Below, piece after piece: positions 43,570-51,486 of a DNA stretch of 64,000 bases. Source of the DNA: Mycobacterium scrofulaceum (GTDB taxonomy: Bacteria > Actinomycetota > Actinomycetes > Mycobacteriales > Mycobacteriaceae); the NCBI RefSeq assembly GCF_001667885.1, contig NZ_LZJW01000060.1:62001-126000 (forward strand), written 5' to 3'. A program made the position numbers and the translations under genes. The notes under the pieces are model-generated. The model did no database searches. It saw nothing but the letters and a program-made list of their open reading frames with translations, and had not been told where the DNA came from. Every line of letters begins with the position of its first letter. Positions within the stretch are counted from its first letter, which is position 1.

Positions 43570-44627
43570 CAGGTGCAGTCGCAGCAGCAGTCGTCGCAGT
43601 CGCAGCAGCAATCGCAGCCCTCGCAGCAGCACCAGCAGCCGGTCCCGTCGCCGCCGCGCCGCGACTTGCGCCCCGGGTTCGGCGTGCCCTCCTCGTCCCC
43701 GGGTTGAATCGACTGGTCACCGAAGTTGATCGGCTCCTGCTGCCCGCGCGGCGTTCCGCTCTGTGCGGTGAGACCGGCTTGGGCGAAGGTGCGCTTGATC
43801 GCGCGGCGCACTTCGCTGGTCAGCAGCCGATCGACCAGGCGCCCGTCGGCGAAGGACACGTCGGCCAGCGCCAGCTCGATGCCCAGCACCGCGTCGTCGC
43901 ACAGGGCGCGCGCCGCGGCCACGGGAGTTGCGGTCGCCGCCAACGGGTTCCACTTTCCGCGCGCCACGTCGTCGCGGTAGTCCTCGACCGCGTCGAGCAG
44001 GTGCGCGACCCGGCCGAACAGCCGCCCGACCTCGCGCAACGGTGCCGCGTTGTCCGGGCGGCCGGCCAGCACGGCGGTGTGCGCGAACGCCTCCGCGACG
44101 GCGGTCTCGGTGGGCTCGGTCACCAGCAACAGCGAACTGCCCGGACGAGCCTGCGCCTCGAGCGCGGCCTGGCGGTCCATCGCGGCGACGAGCACACCGG
44201 TGTCGAAGCCCAGGGTGTGACCGGTGTCGGTGCCTTGGCGCACCCAGCGTTCGGCGATGCGACGCGCCGCCGGCCGCACCCCGGCCACGCCGACCATGCC
44301 GTCGCGGTCGTCGACGTGGTCACGGACCCGGGCCGCGGCCAGCGCCAGCGACACCACCGCGGCCAGTCGCACGCAGTCGCCGGTGGCGACGTCCGCGCGC
44401 CGCATCCCGCGCAGTGGGCATGGCCCGGCCGTGCGGCGGGCCGGCTGCCCGGGCGTCTGCGCTTCGACCAGCAATGAGACCACCAGCCCGTCGTAGTTGG
44501 TGGCGATGCGGGCGGCCTGGCCGTAATCGTCGCGCAGCGCCAGACACACTCCGCACAGCTGGGCCGTCCAGGCGGCCGCCAGTTCGCCGCCGAGCCGGCG
44601 ACGGCAGGGCCGAATGATGCCAAACAT
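43569..44627 (-). CDS. DUF5685 family protein with extreme Cys-rich tail
   Basis: The 352-residue protein has a helical main domain (CGVCLALRDDYGQAARIATNYDG at about 25-47; GDCVRLAAVVSLALAAARVRDHVDDR at about 83-108; HLLDAVEDYRDDVARGKWNPL at about 213-233) that fits DUF5685 and recalls all-alpha terpenoid-synthase-like or metal-binding folds. After a Pro/Gly/Arg linker the last 23 residues hold 13 cysteines in C, CCC and CxC clusters broken by Asp/Glu. This tail should bind several metal ions or form many disulfides. The gene is alone and divergent from the chagasin-like gene. Confidence 0.75.
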   Translation of the reverse strand: MFGIIRPCRRRLGGELAAAWTAQLCGVCLALRDDYGQAARIATNYDGLVVSLLVEAQTPGQPARRTAGPCPLRGMRRADVATGDCVRLAAVVSLALAAARVRDHVDDRDGMVGVAGVRPAARRIAERWVRQGTDTGHTLGFDTGVLVAAMDRQAALEAQARPGSSLLLVTEPTETAVAEAFAHTAVLAGRPDNAAPLREVGRLFGRVAHLLDAVEDYRDDVARGKWNPLAATATPVAAARALCDDAVLGIELALADVSFADGRLVDRLLTSEVRRAIKRTFAQAGLTAQSGTPRGQQEPINFGDQSIQPGDEEGTPNPGRKSRRGGDGTGCWCCCEGCDCCCDCDDCCCDCT

Positions 44628-44725
44628 GCACAGAAGTTACCGGACCTTCAGCAAACGCGCGCTCGAAACGCGGGGCATCGGACGGTCCCGTGGGCGGCCG
44701 CACGGCGGGGAGGCTCCAGGCCATA

Positions 44726-45178
44726 ATGGGCTCGATGACTGCCGGGAAGATGAAGCTCTTGGTGACCGTCGCGCTGCTCGTTTCGCCGATGTTGGTGGGC
44801 TGCCATTTCGCCTCCAGGAACCCGCCGTCGACCAAGACGCTCGAGGTGCCGATGAACGAGGTGCTCACGCAGAGCGTCGTCACGCAGAGCATCACCCTGT
44901 CCGTGGGCAACACGCTGGTCGTGAAGCTGGGGTCGAACTACACGACGCCGTACCGATGGGCGCCGGAGATGAAGATCGGGGACCCGGGCGTCCTCAAGCA
45001 GGAGAGCCACGAGTTCGTGCCGCCGAGCTCGGACGCGCTGGGGGCCCCCGGCACCGAGGTGTGGAAGTTCACGGCGTTGAAGCCGGGGACCACGACGATC
45101 GGCACCGCCTACACCAGCTTCGTCGGCAAGGACGCCAAACCGTCGTGCACATACACGGCCAACGTCACGGTGCAGTAA
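44726..45178 (+). CDS. chagasin-like (I42) protease-inhibitor lipoprotein
   Basis: About 150 residues from ATG 44726 (ATG 44735 is equally possible). A signal peptide KLLVTVALLVSPMLVGC ends in lipobox LVGC, so it is anchored outside the membrane. The chagasin-type Ig-like domain shows LTQSITLSVGNTLVVKLGSN, the L2 loop NYTTPYRW (family N-P-T-T-G-Y-x-W), GAPGTEVWKFTALKPGTTTI and C-terminal strand YTANVTVQ. Family members inhibit papain-like cysteine proteases by loop insertion. The target could be host or bacterial. Confidence 0.75.
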   Translation: MGSMTAGKMKLLVTVALLVSPMLVGCHFASRNPPSTKTLEVPMNEVLTQSVVTQSITLSVGNTLVVKLGSNYTTPYRWAPEMKIGDPGVLKQESHEFVPPSSDALGAPGTEVWKFTALKPGTTTIGTAYTSFVGKDAKPSCTYTANVTVQ

Positions 45179-45230
45179 ACGCTCTGGCAAACCGATGCGA
45201 GGGCGTCGCGCTCGGGTTACGGTCTTGAAC

Positions 45231-45710
45231 GTGCTCGGTTTTCTCCGCAATCTGTCCGAGATCGGCAAACTCCCCAAGCCGCTGCGCGATGAGCTCGAGG
45301 CCGAGGGGTTGATCTTCAGCGCGGGCAAAGTCGGGGTGAGTCGGCACTTCGGCGGCCACGTGCCCGGCGTGTATTCGGCCTCGGGCGTGTCCCGCCTTGC
45401 GGGCGCCTTCGCGTTCACCACCGCGCGGATCCTTGCCACGCTTCCCGCCCGCGGGGACGCCAACCTGCGATCGATCGATTGCCCGTGGGACAACAGCGAC
45501 GGGCCGGCCAGGGCCACGATCACCGGCAAGGGCCTCAAGCTCGAAATCGACTTGCACGGCGTCGATCCCGCTTTCAGCGGGTCGATGAGGCTGAACTACC
45601 GCAAGACGATTCCCGACGAGGTGCTGGAAAAGCTGCCGACCACGACGCTGCGTTTCCCGGTGCAGCCCGCGTTCGTGTATCGGGCGGCCGGGGTGCGGCC
45701 CAAGGATTAG
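45231..45710 (+). CDS. conserved hypothetical protein
   Basis: The 159-residue product from GTG 45231 has no signal peptide or membrane segment. It starts LGFLRNLSEIGKLPKPLRDELEAEGLIFSAGKVGVSRHF and continues with beta strands (GKGLKLEIDLHG, FSGSMRLNYRKTI), which suggests a small beta-barrel or PH-like domain. I do not recognise a family. An in-frame ATG at 45195 is possible but would give an Arg-rich tail; ribosome sites are weak for both. It follows the lipoprotein gene after about 50 bp and is convergent with the SDR. Confidence 0.6.
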   Translation: MLGFLRNLSEIGKLPKPLRDELEAEGLIFSAGKVGVSRHFGGHVPGVYSASGVSRLAGAFAFTTARILATLPARGDANLRSIDCPWDNSDGPARATITGKGLKLEIDLHGVDPAFSGSMRLNYRKTIPDEVLEKLPTTTLRFPVQPAFVYRAAGVRPKD

Positions 45711-45731
45711 TCTGCGGCTCAAAGGTTTCCG

Positions 45732-46496
45732 CTACGCGGCGGTGGGCCGCAGCATGCGGCCGCTGACGAGCGTCGAGACCCAACCGGGCATCAACCGTGA
45801 GCCGGTGGTCATCGCCCGATAGCGCCATCCGGGCACTACGACGGCGCGACCCCGGTCCAGCGCGCGCAGCCCGGCCGCGACGACGGGTTCGGGCGCCGCA
45901 AGCCGGCGATAAATCGCGGTGTGCGAGACGTCCGAGCCCAGCGCGTCGACAAAGCCGGTGCGGGTGGGCCCCGGGCACAACGCCGTGACCGTGACGCCCG
46001 ATCCGCGGGTCTCGGCCCACAGCGCCTGGCTCAGCGACAATACGAACGCCTTCGACGCGCCGTAGGTGGCCTGGTACGGCCCGGGCTGAAAGGCGATGGT
46101 GGACGCGACATTCAAGATGCCGCCCCTTCCGCGGGCCAACATGCCGGGCAGTACCGCGTGGGTCAGCTGCACGAGCGCGTCGACGTTGACCGCCACCAAC
46201 TCGCGCTCGCGCCGGGCGTCGACCTCGGCGAACGGACCGTAAGTGCCGAAGCCGGCGTTGTTGACCAACACGTCGACCTCCCGCCCGGCCAGCCGGGCCA
46301 CCAGGGCGTCGACGCCGTCCTGGGTGCCGAGGTCGCCGACGACCAGCTCAACCTGCTGATCGACACGCTGCGCCACCGCGTTCAACCGATCCTCGTCGCG
46401 TCCGGCGAGCACCAAGGACATGCCCCGGCGCGCCAGCCGGTCGGCGAAAATCGCGCCGAACCCCGAGCTGGCGCCGGTGATGACGGCCAATGACAT
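45732..46496 (-). CDS. short-chain dehydrogenase/reductase
   Basis: The 254-residue classical SDR has TGASSGFGAIFADRL (about 7-21), VNNAGFGTYG (about 79-88), Ser in NVASTIAF (about 131-138) and the pair in TYGASKAF (Tyr about 146, Lys about 150), then ALCPGPTRTGF. The C-terminal extension RYRAMTTGSRLMPGW has a possible membrane-associating amphipathic segment. It probably reduces a lipid or steroid-type ketone. It follows the DUF1707 gene closely (nine bases) on the same strand, so the two may form an operon repressed by the TetR at 46996. Confidence 0.85.
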   Translation of the reverse strand: MSLAVITGASSGFGAIFADRLARRGMSLVLAGRDEDRLNAVAQRVDQQVELVVGDLGTQDGVDALVARLAGREVDVLVNNAGFGTYGPFAEVDARRERELVAVNVDALVQLTHAVLPGMLARGRGGILNVASTIAFQPGPYQATYGASKAFVLSLSQALWAETRGSGVTVTALCPGPTRTGFVDALGSDVSHTAIYRRLAAPEPVVAAGLRALDRGRAVVVPGWRYRAMTTGSRLMPGWVSTLVSGRMLRPTAA

Positions 46497-46505
46497 GACT
46501 ACCCC

Positions 46506-46934
46506 TTACTTCGCAACGGTTTTCACGGCGGGGTGGATGCCCAGCGCGTGGCTGACCAGGCCGATGCCGGCACCGAGGATGGGCCAGATCGGCCAGAAGT
46601 ACATCTCGCCCGTGGTCGCGGCGACGGCCGCCCACACGGTGAGCACGATGACGGTCATCAGGAGGTAAGCGCCGAGGTGGATGCGCACGCTGCGGCGGGC
46701 GGCCTCGACGCGGGCGGCGCGGCGGCGGGGGTCCGCACGCCGGATCCGCTCGATCGGCAGGTCGGCGAGGAGTTCCCGAAGCTCTCCGGTGCTGTGCGCG
46801 CCGAACACGGCTTGCACCCGCTGCTCGTACTCGGCCAGATCCAAATAGCCCTGCGCCAGCGCCTGGCCGAGGCGCGCGGCCGCCCTTTCCCGGTCGCGGT
46901 CGCCGGCGCGGGGGGTGGTGAGTTGCTGATCCAT
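46506..46934 (-). CDS. DUF1707 protein with two membrane helices
   Basis: The 142-residue protein from ATG 46934 (GGAAGGGG upstream) has an N-terminal DUF1707 SHOCT-like helical domain (RAAARLGQALAQGYLDLAEYEQRVQAVFGA, about 17-46) with its characteristic L-x-x-x-L-E-Y-E-x-R pattern. Two membrane spans follow (about 92-111, AYLLMTVIVLTVWAAV; about 119-134, FWPIWPILGAGIGLV). DUF1707 proteins are common in actinobacteria, function unknown. Divergent from a TetR gene with a perfect palindrome between. Confidence 0.78.
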   Translation of the reverse strand: MDQQLTTPRAGDRDRERAAARLGQALAQGYLDLAEYEQRVQAVFGAHSTGELRELLADLPIERIRRADPRRRAARVEAARRSVRIHLGAYLLMTVIVLTVWAAVAATTGEMYFWPIWPILGAGIGLVSHALGIHPAVKTVAK

Positions 46935-46963
46935 TTCGTCCCCTTCCGAAGATGTGAATGGCT

Positions 46964-46985
46964 TTAACATAGTCTTCAATGTTAA
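46964..46985. promoter_or_regulatory. candidate TetR operator
   Basis: TTAACAT (46964-46970) and ATGTTAA (46979-46985) are perfect 7-bp arms around eight bases, in the 61 bp between the divergent DUF1707 gene and the TetR gene at 46996. Location and symmetry fit autoregulation plus repression of the DUF1707-SDR operon. Confidence 0.7.
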
Positions 46986-46995
46986 TCTCGTCAAC

Positions 46996-47613
46996 ATGGC
47001 GGTTGGACGAAAATCATCGAGCGGGGCGAAACGCCGGGACAGCTACCACCACGGCGACCTCAAACGCGCGCTGACCAGCGCCGCGCTGTCGCTGGTGGCC
47101 GAGAAGGGGCCGAAGGGTTTCACCCTGACCGAGGCGGCGCGGCGTGCCGGGGTGAGCGCCGCCGCCCCCTACCGGCACTTCGCCGACAAGGCCGCGCTGC
47201 TGGCGACGGTGGCCGAACAGGGCTTCCGTGACCTGCACGCCGAACTGACCGACGCCGCCGCCACCGAGGACCCCAAGGAGCGGGTGGTCGACCTCGGCCG
47301 CGCGTACGTGCGCTGGGCCGTAGCCCACCCGGACCACTATCGGGTGATGTTCGGCGCCGAGCTGACGAAGGCCGACCATCCCGACCTGGCCGTCGCCGGC
47401 GAGCGGGCGTTCGGCGACCTACTCGACGCGATCGCGGCGTGCCAGGAGGCGGGCGTCGTCGACGGTCAGGACCCGCGCGAAATCGCCGCGCCGCTGTGGT
47501 CGCTGGTGCACGGTGTCGCGTCCCTGGCGATCGGCGGCGAGCTGCACACCGTCGGCATCGAGCAGGAACCGGAGGCCATCATCGCCGGCGTGGTGGCCCA
47601 ACTGCTCGGCTAG
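46996..47613 (+). CDS. TetR/AcrR family transcriptional regulator
   Basis: The 205-residue regulator from ATG 46996 (MAVGRKSSSG) has HTH FTLTEAARRAGVSAAAPYRHFADKAALLATV (about 42-72) and the WHG-type C-terminal domain (YVRWAVAHPDHYRVMFGAEL, about 98-117; LWSLVHGVASLAI), in which WHG reads WSLVHG. The frame runs upstream through the operator to 46954, which I reject. It probably represses the divergent DUF1707-SDR unit. Convergent with lipM, overlapping by four bases. Confidence 0.88.
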   Translation: MAVGRKSSSGAKRRDSYHHGDLKRALTSAALSLVAEKGPKGFTLTEAARRAGVSAAAPYRHFADKAALLATVAEQGFRDLHAELTDAAATEDPKERVVDLGRAYVRWAVAHPDHYRVMFGAELTKADHPDLAVAGERAFGDLLDAIAACQEAGVVDGQDPREIAAPLWSLVHGVASLAIGGELHTVGIEQEPEAIIAGVVAQLLG

Positions 47614-48890
47614 GCCACGTTGGCTTGCCGGCGCGCGGCATACACCTCGGCCAGGAATTGCTCGACCGCGACCGCGGTGTGCACCGCGCGGGCCGAACCG
47701 AAGATGTCGAAAGCGTGCTGGGTGAACGGCAATTCGGCGTATACGACGGGCTGGGTGCTCACCTGCCGCAGCCGCGCGACGAACGCCCGCGCCTGCTCGA
47801 CGGGCACCAGTGAGTCGTTGCGGCCATGAAGGACGAAGAATGGGGGAGCGTCGGCGGAGACGTGGTTGATCGGCGACGCGGTGATGAACGGCTGCATGTT
47901 GGTCGACGGCCGTTGCTTGACAACGGATTTGACCAGCAGCGCCGGCATCATGGGATGCATCGCGTCGTTGAACCGGGTGAAGTCGTAGATGCCGTAGAAC
48001 GGCACGGCCGCCTGAACCCGGGTGTCGGCGTCCTCGAAGCCGGGCTGAAATTCCGCGAAGTTGGGGGTGAGCGCGGCCAGCGACGAGAGGTGGCCGCCGG
48101 CCGAACCGCCGGTGATGGCGATGAATTCGGGGTCGCCGCCGTACTCGGCGATGTGCGTCTTGACCCACGCCAGGGCGCGTTTGACGTCGACGATGTGGTC
48201 GGGCCAGGTGTTGCGGGGGCTGTGCCGGTAGTTGATCGACACGCAGATCCAGCCCAACTCCGCGAGGTGGCTCATCAACGGATGTGCTTGTCCGCGTTTG
48301 TTTCCCGTCGTCCAAGCGCCCCCCGGGATCTGGAAGAGCACCGGCGCCTTGCCGGTGGGGTCCAGATCCGGACGACGCCAGATGTCCAGGAAATTGGCGC
48401 TGCCGTATTCGCCGTAGCTGATGTCGGAGTCGTGGGCGTAGTCGCGGTAGATGCGCATCATCCGTAACAACCCTGGCGTCTTGGCGGTGCCGCCACCGGC
48501 CGGACGGCGCCACAGGTCGCCCGATTCGGTGAGGCGCGACGTGCCCAGGCCCTCGTCCAACGCCTCGGTCAGCGGAATGTTGGCCTTGTGCCCGGCGCGG
48601 CTGAAGTTCAGCAGGCCCAGCGCGGACAGGCTCGCCACCGTCCACGCCGCGAGTCGCACCGGCCGGTCGAGCCGGCGGGCCGTCAACGCCAAACCGCCGA
48701 GCTGGCTGGCGAGCGTTTGCAGCGGCAACTCGGTGACCACCACCCCGAACATGAACGAGAAGAGCGAGGCGTACCCGCTGCGCGCCAACGGCCGGTAAGC
48801 GTTGAGCGTGGACACCGCGGTCACCGCCGTGACCACGAGCGACCCAATTTGCCGGATGACATGCATGATTCGAGCTGTCCGCATGGGCAC
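47610..48890 (-). CDS. lipM: LipM-like membrane-anchored esterase
   Basis: The 426-residue protein has an N-terminal region with two or three membrane helices (about 10-28, 38-60 and 80-95) and an alpha/beta hydrolase of the esterase/lipase family: VLFQIPGGAWTTGNKRGQ (oxyanion, HGG-like reads PGG), nucleophile in ITGGSAGGHLSSLAAL (about 256-271), acid in VLHGRNDSLVP and His in FTQHAFDIF. The layout matches mycobacterial LipM (Rv2284 type). It would act at the membrane on esters or lipids. The start could be nearer residue 9 (ATG 48866). Confidence 0.8.
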   Translation of the reverse strand: MPMRTARIMHVIRQIGSLVVTAVTAVSTLNAYRPLARSGYASLFSFMFGVVVTELPLQTLASQLGGLALTARRLDRPVRLAAWTVASLSALGLLNFSRAGHKANIPLTEALDEGLGTSRLTESGDLWRRPAGGGTAKTPGLLRMMRIYRDYAHDSDISYGEYGSANFLDIWRRPDLDPTGKAPVLFQIPGGAWTTGNKRGQAHPLMSHLAELGWICVSINYRHSPRNTWPDHIVDVKRALAWVKTHIAEYGGDPEFIAITGGSAGGHLSSLAALTPNFAEFQPGFEDADTRVQAAVPFYGIYDFTRFNDAMHPMMPALLVKSVVKQRPSTNMQPFITASPINHVSADAPPFFVLHGRNDSLVPVEQARAFVARLRQVSTQPVVYAELPFTQHAFDIFGSARAVHTAVAVEQFLAEVYAARRQANVA

Positions 48891-48910
48891 ACCTTACGAG
48901 GTGCGTTGGG

Positions 48911-50047
48911 TCAGGCGAACACCGTCTTGGGCATCACCGTGGGCTTGACCCCGTACCGCGGCGTGCTTGAGGCAAAACCCCTTCCCGCCGTAGCCATCGC
49001 GGGCATCCCGGCCGGAACCGCCGTCACCGGTGCCGCCTCCTCCGGTGCCGCGGCCCAGCCGGAGCCCGCCGATGGCGAAGCGACGGGATCCACCGGCGGG
49101 GCGGCCGCCGACCAACTTCCCGGCACCGACAGTCGGCCTACCGTGGACCCCTGGCCCACGCCGGCCAGCACGGGCGCCGGGGCGACTCCGGTCGATCCGG
49201 CCGGCGCCGCCGACCCGGCCAGCACGGGCCCGACGAACGGGCCGGCACTGCGGAGGAACAGCGAGGGAACCCCGTTGACGGTGTGGCTCAGCAATACCCC
49301 GGTCGGGATCGCTTCCATGGACCACCATGCCGCCGTGTTGACCACGCCATTGATGGTGTTCTGTACCAACGGGATGTTGAAGAATCCACCGTTCGCGGCT
49401 TGGAGCGGGGCGGCGAGTTGCGACACCGCGTCCGGCGCGGCGGTAATCGCGCGCGCTAGCCCGGCTTGCGTGTTGGCGGTGGCGCCGGTGACCGCGGCGG
49501 CTTGGCGGGCCATTCCGCCCGGACTGGTGAGCGGCGCCGGGGGTGTCATCGGAGTCATCCGCCCGGCGACCGCCGAAGCGGCGGCGTAGCCGTACATGGC
49601 GGCCGCGTCCTGAGCCCACATCTCGCCGTAATGCGCCTCGGTGGCCATGATCGCTGGCGTGTTGACGCCGAGGAAGTTGGTCGCGACCAGCGCTGCCAAT
49701 TGGGCTCGGTTGGCCGCGATCGCCGGCGGGGGAATGGTCATCGCGTATGCCGCTTCGAAGGCCGCCGCGGACGCGGTCGCCTGCGCGGCTGCCTGCTGGG
49801 CTTGCGCGGCGGTGGTGTTGAGCCACGTGATGAATGGCTGGGCCGCGGCGGCCGCCGACGCCGACGCGGGACCCATCCACTGCTCGCCGGTGAGCTCCGT
49901 GACCACCGACTCGTAGCCCGCTGCGGCCGTGCCCAACTCGGCCGCCAGCGCGTTCCACGCCGCGGCGGCGGCCATCATCGGTCCGGCGCCGGCACCGGCG
50001 TAGATACGGGCCGAGTTGAGTTCTGGGGGTAGTGCACCGAAATCCAT
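48911..50047 (-). CDS. PPE family protein (SVP subfamily)
   Basis: The 378-residue PPE protein starts MDFGALPPELNSARIYAG with the PPE at residues 7-9, then the helical domain to about 180 that pairs with PE and EspG. The SVP motif GRLSVPGSW lies at 304-312. The C-terminus ends with VPAGMPAMATAG and RYGVKPTVM (364-372). Proteins of this group are exported by ESX (mostly ESX-5) systems. The gene lies 15 bp downstream of a PE gene in one operon, the classic secreted heterodimer arrangement. Confidence 0.95.
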   Translation of the reverse strand: MDFGALPPELNSARIYAGAGAGPMMAAAAAWNALAAELGTAAAGYESVVTELTGEQWMGPASASAAAAAQPFITWLNTTAAQAQQAAAQATASAAAFEAAYAMTIPPPAIAANRAQLAALVATNFLGVNTPAIMATEAHYGEMWAQDAAAMYGYAAASAVAGRMTPMTPPAPLTSPGGMARQAAAVTGATANTQAGLARAITAAPDAVSQLAAPLQAANGGFFNIPLVQNTINGVVNTAAWWSMEAIPTGVLLSHTVNGVPSLFLRSAGPFVGPVLAGSAAPAGSTGVAPAPVLAGVGQGSTVGRLSVPGSWSAAAPPVDPVASPSAGSGWAAAPEEAAPVTAVPAGMPAMATAGRGFASSTPRYGVKPTVMPKTVFA

Positions 50048-50062
50048 TGTCTCGTCTCCCTT

Positions 50063-50863
50063 TCAGATGGCGGCCGGCCGGCCCATCACGGTCGGCTTCA
50101 CGCCGTAGCGCGGCGCGCCAAGGCCGCCGGTTCTTCCGGCGGTTGCGAGCGCGGGCATCCCGGCCGGCACGCCGGTCACCGACGGCCCCTGGGGTGCCGG
50201 GGTGCTCGAGCCGATCATCGTGGCGGGTGCTGGGGGCGCGGCCGGCGCGTTCGTTCCCGCCCACGTGGGTGGCACCGACAGCCGGCCGACAGAGGTGGCC
50301 TGTCCGAGAGCAGCCGCGGCCGGAGCCCCAGCGGGCTGAAACGCGCCGGCGACGGGGCGCACTGTGTCCGTCAGGGTCGTCCCAGCGAGGGCGGACGACG
50401 CCGGACCCGATATCGCGTCGGGCCTGACGAGCAGGCCGCCGCCCGCCAGCGCAAGCAGGTCCGACGTCGCGGACCCGAAGTTGCCCAGCCCGACGTCGGC
50501 GATGTTGGCGAGGCCGCTGCCGGGCACGGTTGCCTGGGGCAACGCATTGGGGGCGGCAAAGGGTAGGGCAGTGGCGGCGGAGTTCGCGGCCTCGGTCGCT
50601 TGATAGGAGCCCGCGCTGGTGCTCAAGGTTTGCACGAACTGTTGATGCACGGTCGCGGCCTCGGCGTTGACCGATTGGTACAGCTCGCCGTAGGCGGTGA
50701 ATAGCGCGGCCTGTAACGCCGACACTTCGTCGGCGGCCGCGGGAGCGATCGCGGTCGTCGCGGGCGCCGCTGCCGCACTTTCGGCCGTCAATGCCGAGCC
50801 CAGGGTCTCGAGCTTCCCCGCCGCGTAAAGCAGAGCTTCGGGCTGCGTGATCAGAAATGACAT
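50063..50863 (-). CDS. PE family protein with an SVP-type C-terminal region
   Basis: The 266-residue PE protein has an N-terminal PE domain (MSFLITQPEALLYAAGKLET; the PE at 8-9) with the T7SS signal YxxxE as YQATE (87-91). Its long C-terminal region contains GRLSVPPTW (193-201) and ends with VPAGMPALATAGR and RYGVKPTVM (252-260). These motifs match the downstream PPE protein. The GxxSVPxxW motif is normally a PPE feature. It is co-transcribed with the PPE gene and should be secreted as a heterodimer through an ESX system. Confidence 0.92.
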   Translation of the reverse strand: MSFLITQPEALLYAAGKLETLGSALTAESAAAAPATTAIAPAAADEVSALQAALFTAYGELYQSVNAEAATVHQQFVQTLSTSAGSYQATEAANSAATALPFAAPNALPQATVPGSGLANIADVGLGNFGSATSDLLALAGGGLLVRPDAISGPASSALAGTTLTDTVRPVAGAFQPAGAPAAAALGQATSVGRLSVPPTWAGTNAPAAPPAPATMIGSSTPAPQGPSVTGVPAGMPALATAGRTGGLGAPRYGVKPTVMGRPAAI

Positions 50864-50906
50864 CGGGGTCTCCTCATGGAATTAATCGGGGAATATGGGA
50901 GTGCCC

Positions 50907-50943
50907 CGACTCATGGCGGCTAAGCCGCCAGTTCCATGAGTCG
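50907..50943 (-). terminator. nested hairpin between fdxA and PE
   Basis: Outer arms CGACTCATGG (50907-50916) and CCATGAGTCG (50934-50943) enclose GGCGGC-TAA-GCCGCC (50915-50929). The gene order on the minus strand is fdxA then PE, so it is 45 bp after the fdxA stop and 44 bp before the PE start. It may terminate fdxA or fold in the PE leader. Confidence 0.6.
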
Positions 50944-50988
50944 CCTATTGAGTTCGCGGAAAGGCGCCGCGCGTTCGCCTGAGGTGGC

Positions 50989-51315
50989 CTAGGTCGCCTC
51001 GGCCCGGCTTTCCAGGTTCTTGACCGCGGCCGGATCGTGCTCTGTCAGCCCGACCTTGGCCGCGCCGCCGGGGGAGCCGAGCTCGGTGAAAAAGTCGGCG
51101 TTGATCTGCGTGTACTCGCTGTATTCGCCGGGCACGTCGTCTTCGTAGTAGATGGACTCGACCGGGCACACCGGCTCGCACGCGCCGCAGTCGACGCATT
51201 CGTCGGGGTGGATGTAGAGCATCCGCGCGCCCTCGTAGATGCAGTCGACGGGACATTCCTCGATGCACGCCTTGTCCTTGATGTCGACGCACGGTTCGGC
51301 GATCACGTAGGCCAC
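50989..51315 (-). CDS. fdxA: 7Fe ferredoxin FdxA
   Basis: The 108-residue seven-iron ferredoxin starts at GTG 51315. Eight Cys are at 9, 17, 21, 25, 40, 43, 46 and 50, in the pattern CxxxxxxxCxxxC of the 3Fe-4S half and CxxCxxCxxxCP of the 4Fe-4S half. The C-terminal extension is usual for mycobacterial FdxA. It carries electrons in the cytoplasm. Divergent from the LysR gene; one TTGTG-N4-CACAA palindrome lies between them. It could serve the ferredoxin-dependent sulfite reductase encoded 2.6 kb away, though mycobacterial FdxA is also hypoxia-induced. Confidence 0.92.
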   Translation of the reverse strand: MAYVIAEPCVDIKDKACIEECPVDCIYEGARMLYIHPDECVDCGACEPVCPVESIYYEDDVPGEYSEYTQINADFFTELGSPGGAAKVGLTEHDPAAVKNLESRAEAT

Positions 51316-51430
51316 GAGCGTTGTCCTTCCGTTGTCTGGCTGGCTAATTTAGCGCGGCCGACGCGCCACCGGCCAGGGTCATCCCTTCCATGGTTCTTGC
51401 CGCGGCTGGGCGCGAGTAGGGCACGCGGCG

Positions 51431-51444
51431 TTGTGGAGTCACAA
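51431..51444. promoter_or_regulatory. LysR-type box in the fdxA/LysR divergent promoter
   Basis: TTGTGGAGTCACAA has perfect 5-bp arms around four bases, the T-N11-A type of LysR box. A weaker TTGTGTCACA lies at 51452. The same arms recur in the 8-bp-armed palindrome at 55728-55747 upstream of sirA. Confidence 0.65.
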
Positions 51445-51486
51445 GCTATCGTTGTGTCACACGAATTGATTGTGATGTGATCAGCC

